DNA from: Clostridia bacterium
Lineage (GTDB): Bacteria; Bacillota; Clostridia; Christensenellales; Aristaeellaceae
Reading direction: 5' to 3'
Assembly: GCA_017519405.1 (NCBI GenBank)
Contig: JAFWSH010000018.1
Span: 1 to 39,414, forward strand
DNA: 39,414 bases
The notes under the pieces: generated by a model
The model's input: the letters and a program-made list of their open reading frames with translations, nothing else
Database searches by the model: none
What the model was told of the DNA's origin: nothing
Translations under genes and position numbers: made by a program
In this document: positions 1 to 7,687 of the stretch, in pieces
How the letters are laid out: each line of letters begins with the position of its first letter
Numbering within the stretch: the first letter of the stretch is position 1

Positions 1-39
1 CCAGCGTTCGTCCTGAGCCAGGATCAAACTCTTCCGTTC
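1..39 (-). rRNA. rrs: 16S rRNA, 5' end (partial)
   Basis: The reverse complement of the first 32 bases is the universal start of bacterial 16S rRNA: the AGAGTTTGATCCTGGCTCAG primer site followed by GACGAACGCTGG. This primer begins at E. coli base 8, so the mature 5' end should lie near position 39. The gene runs off the window. A consensus promoter about 130 bases upstream, on the same strand, supports a functional rRNA operon. Confidence 0.97.
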
Positions 40-137
40 AATCCTTTAAACTCTCGGAATTACACTGTCTCTTTCCTTGCGTTTCTTCTTCCCTGTATCG
101 TTTTCAAGGTCCTTCGCCGGTCCGCTCTCGCGGTCAG
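40..137 (-). other. rRNA operon leader
   Basis: This stretch lies between the predicted transcription start (about 137) and the 16S gene, read on the minus strand. It contains CCTTGAAAACGATAC, resembling the TTGAAAAC leader/spacer element common in Bacillota rRNA operons. It is inferred to be the processed 5' leader. No reading frame in it looks coding. Confidence 0.6.
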
Positions 138-144
138 CTTGGCT

Positions 145-173
145 ATAATACAACTTCTCCCCTGCCTTGTCAA
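145..173 (-). promoter_or_regulatory. Strong sigma-A promoter of the rRNA operon
   Basis: On the minus strand TTGACA (168-173) is followed by exactly 17 bases and TATTAT (145-150), with an A-run just upstream of the -35 box that could act as an UP element. Near-consensus boxes and ideal spacing are expected for an rRNA promoter. Confidence 0.88.
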
Positions 174-325
174 GCACTTTTTTCAGGAATTTTCAGGCTT
201 TTGTCTCTGAATTACCTTATTCTTCCACGAATTTCCCATATCTTGTGGTGGGAGATCCGCCTGCGGGGCGCCGATTGTGGATTCCAACCGCCAAAAAGTT
301 TTTGATTTCCTGCATTTTCGGGCCT

Positions 326-360
326 GTTTCCGGGGAAAAGCCCCGGGAAACCGCTTTTTT
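326..360 (+). terminator. Terminator-like hairpin upstream of alr
   Basis: GTTTCC-GGGG pairs with CCCC-G-GGAAAC around an AAAAG loop with one bulged G, followed three bases later by six T. It points in the plus direction, yet no convincing plus-strand gene precedes it. It may insulate alr from stray transcription in the rRNA promoter region or end an unseen short transcript. The rest of 174-393 shows no gene. Confidence 0.5.
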
Positions 361-370
361 CCCATGAAGG

Positions 371-399
371 TTTGCAAGCCCCGGGAAGTATGCTATAAT
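371..399 (+). promoter_or_regulatory. Promoter of the alr operon
   Basis: TATAAT at 394-399 has a -35 candidate TTTGCA at 371-376 (17-base spacer), or TTGCAA one base later with a 16-base spacer. The implied start near 406 leaves a very short leader before alr at 420, with the ribosome site just inside it. Confidence 0.75.
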
Positions 400-419
400 G
401 AAGCGAAAGGTGAGTGTGC

Positions 420-1514
420 ATGGAGGCTGCAGAGAATACGAGAATCATTGACCTCTCCGCCATCCGTCAGAATGTCCGCGCCATGCGGGCTCAGGTGCCC
501 GGGGAAACCCGGCTGCTGGCGGTGGTGAAGGCGGATGCCTACGGCCACGGTGCCGTGCAGGTGGCGAAGGCGGCGCTGTCGGCGGGCGCGTCCTGGCTGG
601 CAGTGGCCCGGGTGGAGGAGGGGGCTGAACTCCGGGCAGCGGGGATCACCGCTCCCATCCTGGTGCTGGGCCTGTCCAGTGCCGCGGAGGCAGCGCCGGC
701 GGCGGAGATGGGCATCACCCTCACCGTCTGCACCCCGGACCACATCCGGCAGCTGGCCTCAGCCGGCCGGCCGGTGTCATGCCATGTCAAGCTGGACACC
801 GGCATGGGGCGCATCGGCGCCCGCACGGCGGAGGAGGTCCGGGCTGTGCTGTCCGCCGCGTCACAGACGGCAAATGTCCGGATCACCGGCGTGTTCACCC
901 ATTTCGCTGATGCCGACGGGGAGGATCCCGCCTTCACCCGGCTCCAGCTGGCGCGTTTTCAGGCGCTGTCCAGGCTCCTCCCGGAGGGGATCATCCGCCA
1001 CTGCGCCAACTCCGCCGCCATCCACCGCCTGATGCCGGAGGCGGCCTTCGACATGGTGCGGATGGGCATCAGCCTCTACGGCTATCCCCCGGTGCCGCCG
1101 GGGTGCACACTCCGCCCGGCCATGCGCTGGATCGCTCCCATTACCTATATAAAGGAAGTTTCTTCCGGGGACACCGTCAGCTACGGCAGGACCTGGACGG
1201 CCCCCGGCCCGCGCCGCATCGCCACGGTGGCCTGCGGCTACGGCGACGGCTACCACCGCCGGGCCAGCGGCCGGGCGCAGGTGCTGATCCACGGACAGTG
1301 TGCGCCTGTGGTGGGCCGCATCTGCATGGACCAGATGATGGTGGATGTCACCGGCCTGGCGGACGTGCAGCCCGGGGACACCGTCACCCTGCTGGGCGCC
1401 GACGGCGACGCCTTCCTCTCCGCGGAGGAGCTGGCCGCCTGGGCCGACACCATCTCCTATGAGGTGCTCCTGGCCGGCACAGGCCGGGTCCGCCGCATCT
1501 GGGTGAACGCGTGA
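420..1514 (+). CDS. alr: Alanine racemase
   Basis: A PLP-dependent enzyme interconverting L- and D-alanine in the cytoplasm, supplying D-alanine for peptidoglycan. The N-terminal barrel carries the PLP-lysine motif AVVKADAYGHG with Lys37. The second catalytic residue, Tyr255, is in SYGRTW, and RICMDQMMVDVT is the conserved strand of the C-terminal domain. The 364 residues match the family. I chose ATG 420 because AAAGGTGA lies 6 bases before it; an in-frame GTG at 414 would fall inside that ribosome site. The stop overlaps the next start as TGATG, so the gene is probably translationally coupled to the cyclo-ligase. It heads a plus-strand run ending at coaD or the coiled-coil gene. Confidence 0.97.
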   Translation: MEAAENTRIIDLSAIRQNVRAMRAQVPGETRLLAVVKADAYGHGAVQVAKAALSAGASWLAVARVEEGAELRAAGITAPILVLGLSSAAEAAPAAEMGITLTVCTPDHIRQLASAGRPVSCHVKLDTGMGRIGARTAEEVRAVLSAASQTANVRITGVFTHFADADGEDPAFTRLQLARFQALSRLLPEGIIRHCANSAAIHRLMPEAAFDMVRMGISLYGYPPVPPGCTLRPAMRWIAPITYIKEVSSGDTVSYGRTWTAPGPRRIATVACGYGDGYHRRASGRAQVLIHGQCAPVVGRICMDQMMVDVTGLADVQPGDTVTLLGADGDAFLSAEELAAWADTISYEVLLAGTGRVRRIWVNA

Positions 1515-2134
1515 TGCCCTCCCTCGACGAGGAGAAGCGGCTGCGGCGGGCACAGATCCGGGCGCTGCGCCCCTCCCCCGGGGTCATGGCGGAGGAGAGC
1601 CGCCGTCTCTGCGGCCATCTTCTGGCCTCTGACCTCTACCGGCATGCCGTCTCCGTCGCCGCCTACTGGCCCCTGGCCGGGGAGGCGGACGTGGGGCCCC
1701 TGCTCCGGGATGTGCTGGCCTCCGGCCGGCATCTGGCGCTGCCCCTGACGGCGCGGGACCTCAGCCTCTCCTTTCTGGAGGTAGCGGACCTGTCCTGCCT
1801 CGTCCCGGACGCCTGGGGCATACCCGCCCCGGATCCGGCGCGCTGTCCCCCGTTTCCCATGGACGGGATCTCCCTGATCCTGGTGCCGCTGCTGGCGGTG
1901 GATCAGCGGGGCTGTCGTCTGGGGAAGGGCGGCGGCTGCTATGACCGGTATTTTGCGGCCCACCCCGCGCTGCTGCAACGGGCAGCGGGCGCAGCCCTGG
2001 GATACCAGCTGGCGGACCGGCTTCCCGCCGGCGGCCACGACTGCCGCCTGCCCCGGATCGCTACCCCCGACGGCCTCATCTGCCTGAATACATCCATGGA
2101 GGCGAGTTCCATTGTCTCAGCAACCAACCGCTAA
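1514..2134 (+). CDS. 5-formyltetrahydrofolate cyclo-ligase
   Basis: The predicted enzyme converts 5-formyl-THF to 5,10-methenyl-THF with ATP, recycling a folate storage form that inhibits one-carbon enzymes. The hallmark is RLGKGGGCYDRYF at residues 135-147, matching the family RLGxGGGYYDR ATP/folate loop. The basic N-terminus (EEKRLRRAQIRALRP) is also typical, and 206 residues is normal length. The ATG shares one base with the alr stop. The last 23 bases overlap the next gene, which starts with TTG in another frame. Position between alr and rsmD/coaD fits a housekeeping operon. The role follows from the family, not from context. Confidence 0.93.
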   Translation: MPSLDEEKRLRRAQIRALRPSPGVMAEESRRLCGHLLASDLYRHAVSVAAYWPLAGEADVGPLLRDVLASGRHLALPLTARDLSLSFLEVADLSCLVPDAWGIPAPDPARCPPFPMDGISLILVPLLAVDQRGCRLGKGGGCYDRYFAAHPALLQRAAGAALGYQLADRLPAGGHDCRLPRIATPDGLICLNTSMEASSIVSATNR

Positions 2135-2918
2135 ACAAGCCCCGAAGGGGCAGCTGCGTTATCTCACCGGCTCGCCGGTGGACGGCACCACGGGCAAGTC
2201 TGTCCTGATGTTTTTCGGTTCCCTGGTGATTATGGCTTTGCTGTATCTGGTGGCGGGGGGCATGGGCGCCGCCATGGCCAACCTGCTGGGGACCTTTCTC
2301 TGCGGCGGCATGCTGCTGCTGACGGCCATGATCTTCTTCTTCACCGGCCAGTCGGGTGGCACCCAGGCGGTGAACCAGGGCGAGATCATGCAGCGCAGGC
2401 TGGACACCGGCGGCACGGTGACCCCGGAGGAGCAGGCCCGCTGTTTCCACCCGCTGAAGGGCTTCATCATTGCCCTGCTGGGCATCCTGCCCTTCCTGGT
2501 GGTCACGGTGGTTTTCGCCCTGATCACCCGGCGGCAGATGCCCACCCCCGGCGCGCTGCCCACCTGGGTCAGCGGGCTCACCTCCCGGCCGGATCTCCTG
2601 GCCCCCCTGAGCATCTACACCCAGCCCCCGGCCCTGGGCGCGGAGGACATTCTCCGGATTTTCGTGCGGATCCTCCTGCTGCCCTGGAGCGGCCTGCTGG
2701 GCATCCGGGAGGCCGACGGCTTCCTGCTGATGGAGCGCCTCAGCCCGTTGCTGGTGCTGCTCCCCGCCGTCTCCTACGGCGTGGGCTACCTCACCGGTGT
2801 TCAGACCCGTGCCCGGGTACACGCTGACATCGCCGAGGGCAAGAAAAAGCAGCAGAAGAAGGCCCGCCGGGAGCACCGGCGCAAGATGGCCGGACGCGGA
2901 CCCGAGCAGCTGAACTGA
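2112..2918 (+). CDS. Integral membrane protein of unknown function
   Basis: About 268 residues with a short polar N-terminus, then hydrophobic segments near residues 30-52 and 58-78, a polar loop (90-118), further segments near 118-140, 180-200 and 210-235, and a very basic tail rich in Lys, Arg and Gln (KKKQQKKARREHRRK). By the positive-inside rule the tail should be cytoplasmic. I recognise no family. The start is TTG 2112 because GGAGG (2098-2102) lies 9 bases before it. It overlaps the cyclo-ligase by 23 bases and is followed 2 bases later by rsmD, so it is co-transcribed with them. Confidence 0.8.
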   Translation: MSQQPTAKQAPKGQLRYLTGSPVDGTTGKSVLMFFGSLVIMALLYLVAGGMGAAMANLLGTFLCGGMLLLTAMIFFFTGQSGGTQAVNQGEIMQRRLDTGGTVTPEEQARCFHPLKGFIIALLGILPFLVVTVVFALITRRQMPTPGALPTWVSGLTSRPDLLAPLSIYTQPPALGAEDILRIFVRILLLPWSGLLGIREADGFLLMERLSPLLVLLPAVSYGVGYLTGVQTRARVHADIAEGKKKQQKKARREHRRKMAGRGPEQLN

Positions 2919-2920
2919 CG

Positions 2921-3484
2921 ATGCGGATCATCGCGGGTTCAGCCCGCTCCCGGGTCATCGACGCCCCCAAGGGCCTGGACACCCGGCCCACCCTGGACCG
3001 GGTGCGGGAGAATCTCTTCAATGTCATCAGCCGCCGGGTGCCGGGCGCCCGGGTGCTGGACCTCTTCGCCGGCAGCGGCGCCCTGGCCCTGGAGGCCATC
3101 AGCCGCGGCGCCGCGTCCGCCGTGCTGGTGGACCGGGACCGGGAGGCGCATCTGGTGGAGGAGCGCAACGTCCAGCGGCTGGGCTTCTCCGGCCAGGTCC
3201 GGCTCTTCCACTGCGACTGGGCCGCGGCGGCGAAGCGGCTGCAGGCTGAGCAGGCCCGCTTTGACCTGGTGTTCCTGGATCCGCCCTACGCCATGGGGGA
3301 CCTGACGACGGTGACAGAGGCGCTCCTGCCCCTGCTGGCGGAGGACGCCCGGGTCATCATCGAGCACCAGGCCGACAGCCCCTCCCGCTTCTATCCCGCC
3401 CTGGAGGCGGTGGACAGCCGCCGCTGGGGCTACGCCGGCGTCACCATCTGCCGCGCCCTGCCCCCTCAGGAGGAGGAAACGTAA
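2921..3484 (+). CDS. rsmD: 16S rRNA (guanine(966)-N2)-methyltransferase RsmD
   Basis: A SAM-dependent enzyme predicted to methylate G966 of 16S rRNA in the assembling 30S subunit. It opens with MRIIAGSARSR and has the RPTLDRVRENLFN segment typical of RsmD. SAM motif I is LDLFAGSGALALE (residues 46-58), and the catalytic amino-methylase motif DPPY is at 120-123. The 187 residues fit the family. Its TAA shares the final A with the ATG of coaD. The rsmD-coaD pairing is widespread in bacteria and supports both calls. Confidence 0.96.
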   Translation: MRIIAGSARSRVIDAPKGLDTRPTLDRVRENLFNVISRRVPGARVLDLFAGSGALALEAISRGAASAVLVDRDREAHLVEERNVQRLGFSGQVRLFHCDWAAAAKRLQAEQARFDLVFLDPPYAMGDLTTVTEALLPLLAEDARVIIEHQADSPSRFYPALEAVDSRRWGYAGVTICRALPPQEEET

Positions 3485-3969
3485 TGGCCGAGAGAATCTG
3501 TGTCTTTCCCGGAAGCTTTGATCCGGTGACCACCGGGCATCTGGACCTGATCTGCCGCGCCCTGTCCCAGTACGACCGGGTGATTGTGGCGGTGGGGGTC
3601 AACCCGAAGAAAACCGGCGCCTTCCCGGTGGAGGAGCGGCTGGCGCTGCTGCGGACGGCCCTCACCGGTCTGCAGCGGGTGGAGGTGGCCTCCTACGAAG
3701 GGCTGACGGTGGATTTCGCCCTGAGCCGGGGTGCCTGCGCCATGCTCCGGGGCGTCCGGACCTCCGCCGATCTGGAGGAGGAGCTCACCCTGGCCGCCCT
3801 GAACCGCCATCTGGCGCCCCGGCTGGAGACGGTGCTGCTCCCCGCGAAGCCGGAATTCCTGGCCGTCTCCTCCTCCGCCGTCCGGGAGCTGGCCGCCAAC
3901 GGCGCCTCCCTCGCCGGCTTTGTCCCCGACGCGCTGATCCCCATCGTGTCCCGGCACTTTCAACCATAA
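3484..3969 (+). CDS. coaD: Phosphopantetheine adenylyltransferase
   Basis: Catalyses the penultimate step of coenzyme A synthesis, joining 4'-phosphopantetheine and ATP to give dephospho-CoA. The nucleotidyltransferase signature FPGSFDPVTTGH is complete, with TTGH at residues 16-19. RGVRTSADLEEE and the VSSS loop (128-131) are also family-specific. The length of 161 residues is standard. A GAGGAGG ribosome site lies within the end of rsmD. Together with rsmD it forms a conserved pair; it is probably essential. Confidence 0.97.
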   Translation: MAERICVFPGSFDPVTTGHLDLICRALSQYDRVIVAVGVNPKKTGAFPVEERLALLRTALTGLQRVEVASYEGLTVDFALSRGACAMLRGVRTSADLEEELTLAALNRHLAPRLETVLLPAKPEFLAVSSSAVRELAANGASLAGFVPDALIPIVSRHFQP

Positions 3970-4011
3970 ATCCCTGTCCCGCAAAACAAGCAAGAAACGG
4001 AGGAACGAACC

Positions 4012-4695
4012 ATGGCAATTGAAGGCGGAAACGAAGTGCGGTCCTTTGTGGACCAGCTGCAGCGTCTGCAGGAGATGCTGGAGGGGGCCAAGTCCAGCTT
4101 CTTCAGCAAGGACAAGTGCACCGTGAGCCGGTCGGAGCTGGGGCAGCTGGCCTCCGCGCTGGCCGCCAGCATCCCGGATCTGCTGCCCAAGGCCAGCGCC
4201 ATTGTGGCGGATGAGGGCGGCATCATCAGCGCCGCCCAGGCCCAGGCCAAGCAGGTGGTGGACGCCGCCAACCAGGAGGCAGCCCGGATCGCCGAGCAGT
4301 CCAAGGCGGATTACGACGCCATGGTGGCCCGGATCAACCAGGCCAAGGAGCAGGCGGCCCAGATGGAGCGCGACTGTGAAGCCCGCCGTCTGGAGCTGGC
4401 CAGCCAGGCCCAGGAGCAGGCCGCCGGCATCATCGAGGACGGCAAGCGCCAGGCGCAGCAGATCCAGGCCGACGCCCAGGCCGAGGCCGACCGCCTGGTG
4501 TCGGAGGACAACATCTTCCGGCGGGCGCAGATGGCGGCCCAGGAGCTCACCGAGGCCACCAACAACGAGATGGGGCAGCTCCGGCAGCGGACCTTCACCC
4601 TGCTGGACGGCCTAATGGGCAAGGGCGAGAGCTACATCACCAGCCTTGTGCAGGAGCTGCACCAGGAGCGGGAGAACCTGAACGGCATGCGCTGA
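4012..4695 (+). CDS. Cytoplasmic coiled-coil protein of unknown function
   Basis: A 227-residue protein without signal peptide or membrane segment. Residues 3-30 form one amphipathic helix; from about 70 to 175 the sequence is an almost unbroken Ala/Gln/Glu-rich heptad region, ending in a mixed helical tail. The composition resembles the stalk of F-type ATPase subunit b and DivIVA-like scaffolds, so it may be automatically labelled an ATPase subunit, but nothing supports enzyme activity. It starts 43 bases after coaD with GGAGG upstream of the ATG, and probably ends the housekeeping operon. A structural or division-associated role is possible but only inferred. Confidence 0.8.
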   Translation: MAIEGGNEVRSFVDQLQRLQEMLEGAKSSFFSKDKCTVSRSELGQLASALAASIPDLLPKASAIVADEGGIISAAQAQAKQVVDAANQEAARIAEQSKADYDAMVARINQAKEQAAQMERDCEARRLELASQAQEQAAGIIEDGKRQAQQIQADAQAEADRLVSEDNIFRRAQMAAQELTEATNNEMGQLRQRTFTLLDGLMGKGESYITSLVQELHQERENLNGMR

Positions 4696-4849
4696 TTCGC
4701 GCCGCGGTTCTCTCCCGGGGCGGCAGCCTGCCCTCCCGGACGTGAACGCTTCCACTTGAATTGAATACACGGGCACGGGGAAAGGGGTCTTGGTTTATTG
4801 TGGACTTCTTTCCCCGCCTTTTTCGTCCCCCGGCGGCGAAAGCACGCCC

Positions 4850-4898
4850 TTGACAAGTGACCTTTCGTTCACTATAATAGGTGATCGGAAGGTCACTT
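4850..4898 (+). promoter_or_regulatory. Promoter with double palindromic operator for the TetR gene
   Basis: TTGACA (4850-4855), a 17-base spacer and TATAAT (4873-4878) form a consensus promoter. Two GTGA-N8-TCAC boxes overlie it: 4857-4872 in the spacer and 4881-4896 across the start site. The outer arms AAGTGACCTT (4855-4864) and AAGGTCACTT (4889-4898) are a perfect inverted repeat, so the array is symmetric. This is the layout of an autorepressed TetR-family gene. Confidence 0.85.
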
Positions 4899-4915
4899 TT
4901 CGTGCGGAGGTTCGG

Positions 4916-5506
4916 ATGGCAAAGGATACAAAGGAAAGAATCCTGCTGGCGGCGCTGGAGATGTTTTCCCGGAAGGGCTATGAGGGCACCAACATCCGGG
5001 AACTGGCCGCCTCCCTGGGGCTGGTGAAGTCCGGCATCTACAAGCACTATGAGAGCAAGGAGGCCATCTGGAACGCCCTGCTGGACCGGATGATCGCCTA
5101 TTACGGGGAGCACTTCGGCTCCGCCGAGCATCTGCCCCCTGTGCCGGATTCCCTGGAAGATTTCGTCTCCATGACCATGCGGATGGTGAATCTCACCGTC
5201 CGGGACGAGCAGATCGTGAAGACAAGGAAGGTGCTCACCCTGGAGCAGTACCGGGACGAGCGGGCCCGGGATCTGGCGACCAAGCACTTCCTGACCGGCC
5301 TCGCGGAGATGTTCACCCCCGTCCTCGCCGGCATGATGGAGAAGGGATTGATCCGCCGGGACGATCCCGCCATGCTGGCCTTCGCCTACACCACGCCCAT
5401 CTCCGCGCTGATCCATCTGTGCGACCGGGAGCCGGAGAAGACCGAGGAGGCCCTCAGGAGGATCGAGGCCTTCAGCCGGCACTTTATCCGGACATACGGG
5501 ATGTGA
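4916..5506 (+). CDS. TetR/AcrR-family transcriptional regulator
   Basis: A 196-residue one-component regulator. The N-terminal helix-turn-helix lies at about residues 26-45 (TNIRELAASLGLVKSGIYKHY), with the typical KERILLAALEMFSRKGYEGT helix before it. The C-terminal ligand-binding part is helical and not diagnostic. ATG 4916 is chosen because GGAGG (4906-4910) lies 5 bases upstream; an in-frame start at 4790 would precede the promoter. It probably binds the palindromes over its own promoter. No transporter follows, so the regulated target may be the HAD/GNAT genes downstream or a locus elsewhere. Confidence 0.92.
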   Translation: MAKDTKERILLAALEMFSRKGYEGTNIRELAASLGLVKSGIYKHYESKEAIWNALLDRMIAYYGEHFGSAEHLPPVPDSLEDFVSMTMRMVNLTVRDEQIVKTRKVLTLEQYRDERARDLATKHFLTGLAEMFTPVLAGMMEKGLIRRDDPAMLAFAYTTPISALIHLCDREPEKTEEALRRIEAFSRHFIRTYGM

Positions 5507-5558
5507 GCGCAGGGTATCCCGGCGGATATGATACTTGAGAAAGTGAGATCGAGCCATC

Positions 5559-6161
5559 ATGCGGATCTATGTGGATTTTGACGATTGCCTGTGCGAGACG
5601 GGAAGGGCCTTCTCCAGGCTGGCGCTGGAGATGTTCGGGAAGCATGTCCCCTATGAACAGATGCATGATTTTGAAATGGACAAGTCATTTGACCTGGACG
5701 CGGAACAATACCGGCAGTTCATGCTTCGGGGGCACGAGCCGGAGATGCTGCTGTCGTATGATGCCACGCCCGGCGCGGCGGAGACCCTCAACGAATGGAT
5801 TTCCCGCGGGCACGAGGTGTCGGTTATCACGGGCCGCCCGTCAAGTGCTTATGAGCCGTCCCGGACCTGGCTGGATGCGCATGGCCTGAAGGACGTCCGG
5901 CTGTACTGCCTGAATAAGTACGGAACGGATTCCCTGTTCGGGGGTGGCCACAGATCGCTGTCGCTGGAGGACTATTACCGGGTGAAGTTCGATTACGCAG
6001 TGGAGGATTCTCCCAAGGCGTTCCGGTTTTTCGGGCACCTGCCGGAGCTGAAGGTGCTGGTGTTTGACAGGCCCTGGAACAGGGACTGCGCCTTCCCAAA
6101 CCCAAACTACCGAAGATGCGCCGATTGGGAGAGCATCCGCAGGATCGTTGCGGGTGGGTGA
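5559..6161 (+). CDS. HAD-superfamily 5'(3')-nucleotidase-like hydrolase (NT5C/YqfW type)
   Basis: About 200 residues starting directly with HAD motif I, VDFDDCL, with the nucleophile and acid/base Asp at residues 6 and 8. Motif II is the Thr91 of VITGRP, and the C-terminal metal motif is YAVEDSPKAF (E149-D150). The layout matches the small deoxyribonucleotidase-like family of Bacillota; the substrate cannot be told from sequence. It begins 52 bases after the TetR gene with only a weak ribosome site (GAAAGTGAG). GC content is lower than in the housekeeping run, which suggests later acquisition. Confidence 0.8.
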   Translation: MRIYVDFDDCLCETGRAFSRLALEMFGKHVPYEQMHDFEMDKSFDLDAEQYRQFMLRGHEPEMLLSYDATPGAAETLNEWISRGHEVSVITGRPSSAYEPSRTWLDAHGLKDVRLYCLNKYGTDSLFGGGHRSLSLEDYYRVKFDYAVEDSPKAFRFFGHLPELKVLVFDRPWNRDCAFPNPNYRRCADWESIRRIVAGG

Positions 6162-6240
6162 GAAAGAGACGCGCAATAGGCACTTTCATTGGTCGGGATA
6201 TCGCGGAATCGGCATCCGGAAGACAGCCGGGAGAAGTGGG

Positions 6241-6720
6241 ATGGTTATTGTCAAAGCAGAGGAAAACCAGGCAGAAAGAATCACAGAAATGTCTGTCAGG
6301 GCTTTTGAGACAGATGTTCTTGTCGGCGGGGCCAAGGGCGATTGTCCGCCCGGATTTGATTCGGTGCAGTGGCATCGGCAGATGGCCCGGGAAGGGCATT
6401 TGTATCAGGCGATGTCAGACGGCACCCTGGTGGGCGCCGCCATTGTATTCCCGGATGAAGCCAAAAACAGCGTATACATTGGCAGAATATTCATTGACAG
6501 CATCCATCATCGAAAGGGTTACGGAACTCGTCTGATGGCATGCATCGAAGCGCATTTCCCATGGGCTAAAGAGTTTCATCTGGATACCCCCTGCTGGAAT
6601 CAGCGGACAAATGCCTTTTACAAAAAAATGGGCTATGGGATCGTAAAGGTGGAGGACGGGTTCGTCTTCTACCGGAAAAGCACAGAGAGTCCCGAGCCGG
6701 AAGGAATAGAAGGAGCCTGA
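6241..6720 (+). CDS. GNAT-family N-acetyltransferase
   Basis: A 159-residue GNAT protein. The acetyl-CoA loop is HHRKGYGTRLM near residues 89-99 (R91-x-G-x-G95), and the late WNQRTNAFYKKMGY is the usual GNAT Asn/Tyr region. ATG 6241 is chosen because GGGAG (6229-6233) sits 7 bases upstream; the longer in-frame extension overlaps the HAD gene and has no family resemblance. Only 25 of the first 60 bases are G or C, far below the neighbourhood, pointing to recent transfer. The acceptor substrate is unknown. Confidence 0.85.
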   Translation: MVIVKAEENQAERITEMSVRAFETDVLVGGAKGDCPPGFDSVQWHRQMAREGHLYQAMSDGTLVGAAIVFPDEAKNSVYIGRIFIDSIHHRKGYGTRLMACIEAHFPWAKEFHLDTPCWNQRTNAFYKKMGYGIVKVEDGFVFYRKSTESPEPEGIEGA

Positions 6721-6768
6721 CGGGGCGGGCGGCATGATACGGCTGAGACAGGCAGGAGGGAACCGTCC

Positions 6769-7680
6769 ATGAATCCGAAACCGGAAGTCTGCCTTTTCGG
6801 CCAGGTGCTGGGCACCCATTCGTTTCTTCTGGACGGCGGCTTCCTGCAGCCGGACGAGTATGCGGAGATCGGGGCGCAGTACTTCCTCCCCGGCGGGGAG
6901 ACGGGCACGGCGGCCACGGTGCTGGATTCCCTGGGGGTGTCCGTCCGGATGGACGGCACCTGGATCGGCACGGAGGTCACCCCTATGCTGCAGGCATTCT
7001 ACCGGGACAAGCAGGTGGACCTGTCCCCGCTGCACATCTGGGAGGACGACCCCGGCGTGATGGACTACGTGGTGATCGCCGGGCTGGCGCGCTCCCCCAT
7101 GGGCCGGTTCCAGCACCTGTTCTCCTCCGGCCGGCGGTGGTGGAGCATCCCCCGGGAGGAGGACATGGCGGGCTGCAAGGCTGCAGCCATCGACCCCTTC
7201 TTCGGCAGCGAATCGCTGCAGGCCATGGAGTTCTGCCGCCGGCAGGGCATCCCCTATGTGACCATCGACAGCCCCCACGATTCCCCCCTGCACCGGCACG
7301 CCGCGGTGAACGTGGTCTCCAGGGAGTGCACAGACCGGCACTACCCGGGCCTGGAGCCGGAGGCCGTCATGGCGCGGCTGATGGAAACAGCGGAGGGTCT
7401 GACCATCCTCACCCAAGGCGGCGGCGACATGCTCTACGGCCGAAAGGGAGAGGAAATCCGCCGGATGAAGCCCTTCCCCGTGGCAGTGAAAAGCACCCTG
7501 GGGGCGGGGGACACCTTCAAGGCCGGATGTGTGTACGGCCTGCTCCACGGCATGCCGGACGAAACGCTGGTGCGCTTCGCCGCCGCCTGCTCCGGCGTGG
7601 CCATCTCCCGCTTTCCCCTGCCGCTGCATCCGCCGAGGCTGGAGGAGGTGCAAGCCCTCCTCAGCACTGTGAAAGGATGA
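6769..7680 (+). CDS. PfkB/ribokinase-family carbohydrate kinase
   Basis: A 303-residue sugar or nucleoside kinase of the ribokinase fold. The diagnostic C-terminal motif is TLGAGDTFKAG (T243 to about 253) with catalytic Asp248 and the anion hole formed by GAGD. The middle GGETGTAATVLDSLGV fits the N-terminal substrate Gly-Gly region. The substrate cannot be assigned. The N-terminal half is divergent from named sugar kinases. GGAGGG precedes the ATG, and the downstream methyltransferase begins 7 bases after its stop, so these two are co-transcribed. Confidence 0.85.
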   Translation: MNPKPEVCLFGQVLGTHSFLLDGGFLQPDEYAEIGAQYFLPGGETGTAATVLDSLGVSVRMDGTWIGTEVTPMLQAFYRDKQVDLSPLHIWEDDPGVMDYVVIAGLARSPMGRFQHLFSSGRRWWSIPREEDMAGCKAAAIDPFFGSESLQAMEFCRRQGIPYVTIDSPHDSPLHRHAAVNVVSRECTDRHYPGLEPEAVMARLMETAEGLTILTQGGGDMLYGRKGEEIRRMKPFPVAVKSTLGAGDTFKAGCVYGLLHGMPDETLVRFAAACSGVAISRFPLPLHPPRLEEVQALLSTVKG

Positions 7681-7687
7681 TGATCCG

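Noticed and set aside
167-528. Short open frames between the rRNA promoter and alr
   Set aside because: They overlap promoters and a terminator-like hairpin, lack ribosome sites and have no family resemblance.
4696-4849. Possible terminator after the coiled-coil gene
   Set aside because: CCGGG and CCCGG stretches can pair, but no T-run follows and the stem is poor, so it is not listed as a feature.
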